Source: Acidimicrobiales bacterium
GTDB lineage: Bacteria; Actinomycetota; Acidimicrobiia; Acidimicrobiales; Palsa-688
Direction: 5' to 3'
DNA: 6,123 nucleotides
NCBI GenBank assembly: GCA_030039575.1
Contig: JASHVH010000158.1
Location: forward strand, 1 to 6,123
Of this stretch, positions 5,308-6,123 are shown one piece after another (the stretch's first letter is position 1; each line of letters begins with the position of its first letter). Position numbers and translations under genes: made by a program. The notes under the pieces are model-generated. The model saw only the letters and a list, made by a program, of their open reading frames with translations. It ran no database searches and was not told where the DNA came from.

Positions 5308-6123
5308 CCGCTCTCAGCCAGCTCGTCGCCTGGGTCCTGGCCGGGTTCTACGCGCTGGTACCCAACTACGGGGTCGCCATCATCCTGCTCGGCCTCACGT
5401 TCATGATCCTCGTGGTACCCCTGACGCTGAAGTCGACGCGCTCGATGCTCGCCATGCAGAAGCTGCAACCCAAGATGAAGCAGCTTCAGCAGCAGTACAA
5501 AAACGACCGGGTGGCGCTCAACCAGGCGTTGACCGAGCTGTACAAGGAAGAAGGCGTCAGCCCCTTCGGCAGTTGCATACCCACCTTGCTACCCCTGCCG
5601 TTGTTCTACGTCCTGTACCGGGTAATCACCGGGCTGAGCGCCAAGGGCCCGTCCGGCTGCAAAGGCACCGCTTGCCACGCCATGCCTCTCTACGTCAACC
5701 CGGGTACGGCCATGTACAAGGCGCTGGTAGCCAGCGCGCCGCCCGGCGAAGGCGCCCAGATGCACGCCTTCGGCATCAACCTGTCGCAGAGCGCCTGGAC
5801 CGCGTTGACCAAGGGCCTGGGTTTCGCCGAGATCTTCGGCAGCCTTTTCCTGCTGCTGATCATGATCGGCGCCAACTATTACCAGCAGGTCCAGATAACG
5901 AACCTGAACCCCATGGTGCGCCAGAACCAGCAGATGAACTCGCAGATGCAGTTCATGCGGTTCTTCCCCATCGTTTTCGGCCTCATCTGCATCCGGCTCC
6001 CCTCCGGCCTGGTCATTTACTACGCCGTCTCGGCGCTGTTCAGGGTCGGGCAGCAATGGATGATGTACCACTACGACCCGAAGGTCATTGCTCTGGTGGC
6101 GAAGGACGACCGGGACATCGAGG
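5304..6123 (+). CDS. yidC: membrane protein insertase YidC/Oxa1, 3'-truncated by window
   Basis: Membrane insertase acting with or without SecYEG; 273 residues are visible and the gene runs past the window. It lacks the large periplasmic domain of Gram-negative YidC, as in Gram-positive and actinobacterial forms. There is a short N-terminal segment (MTALSQLVAWVLAGFYALVP), a first core helix (NYGVAIILLGLTFMILVVPL, 21-40), then the cytoplasmic coiled hairpin (TRSMLAMQKLQPKMKQL and QQYKND). Further helices lie near 90-110, 172-190 and 219-246, the last containing RLPSGLVIYYAVSALFRVGQQW (231-252), a strong family signature. The groove Arg of E. coli YidC (Arg366) seems to be Met34 by gap-free alignment on PLT and LQPK. 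An extracytoplasmic loop (111-165) carries Cys119 and Cys124, a possible disulfide. The start overlaps the yidD stop (ATGA 5304-5307); there is only a weak ribosome site, so coupling is likely. Confidence 0.95.
   Translation, partial: MTALSQLVAWVLAGFYALVPNYGVAIILLGLTFMILVVPLTLKSTRSMLAMQKLQPKMKQLQQQYKNDRVALNQALTELYKEEGVSPFGSCIPTLLPLPLFYVLYRVITGLSAKGPSGCKGTACHAMPLYVNPGTAMYKALVASAPPGEGAQMHAFGINLSQSAWTALTKGLGFAEIFGSLFLLLIMIGANYYQQVQITNLNPMVRQNQQMNSQMQFMRFFPIVFGLICIRLPSGLVIYYAVSALFRVGQQWMMYHYDPKVIALVAKDDRDIE

Noticed and set aside
5589..6071. Minus-strand open frame of about 160 codons opposite yidC
   Set aside because: Antisense shadow of the conserved yidC sequence, rich in Asp/Glu/His/Gln as expected from the complement of its codons.

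Overview
The window looks like chromosomal DNA from a high-GC actinomycete-type bacterium. The gene order rpmH-rnpA-yidD-yidC, the short Gram-positive-type YidC, a cis-prenyltransferase resembling the mycobacterial Rv1086 type, GTG/TTG starts and overall base composition all fit Actinomycetota. The class Acidimicrobiia or a close uncultured relative is my best guess, made from remembered family sequences and not from a search. There are no mobile elements, CRISPR arrays, tRNA or rRNA genes.

Layout. At 1-695 (+) lies the 3' part of a cis-prenyltransferase gene that starts before the window. It converges on a minus-strand block: a DUF302 gene (728-1132), a 175-base intergenic region with several dyads, a thiolase-fold gene (1308-2483), a VIT1/CCC1-family metal transporter (2527-3327) and a CPBP/CAAX intramembrane protease (3335-4390). 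The protease, transporter and thiolase genes lie 7 and 43 bases apart and probably form one transcription unit read right to left. The DUF302 gene has its own leader and a strong ribosome binding site. A 115-base divergent spacer (4391-4505) separates this block from rpmH (4506-4640), rnpA (about 4642/4709-5017), yidD (5014-5307) and yidC (5304 to the window end), all on +. The last three are linked by ATGA stop/start overlaps.

How the genes work together. The right-hand cluster is the conserved set near the replication origin: ribosomal protein L34, the RNase P protein, and two membrane-protein biogenesis factors. The left block has no clear shared pathway beyond a membrane theme (prenyl lipid synthesis, metal transport, intramembrane proteolysis). 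dnaA is not next to rpmH within the window.

Main points for a second look. (1) The thiolase-fold protein is full length but appears to have lost all four catalytic residues, so it is probably a pseudo-thiolase. (2) rnpA has no ATG/GTG/TTG start that includes its conserved first helix. A GTG sits one frame away directly after rpmH, which suggests an indel, a non-standard start or recoding. (3) The DUF302 leader holds stacked palindromes and a pair of inverted DnaA-box-like sites. (4) YidC seems to lack the usual groove arginine and has a Cys pair in an extracytoplasmic loop.
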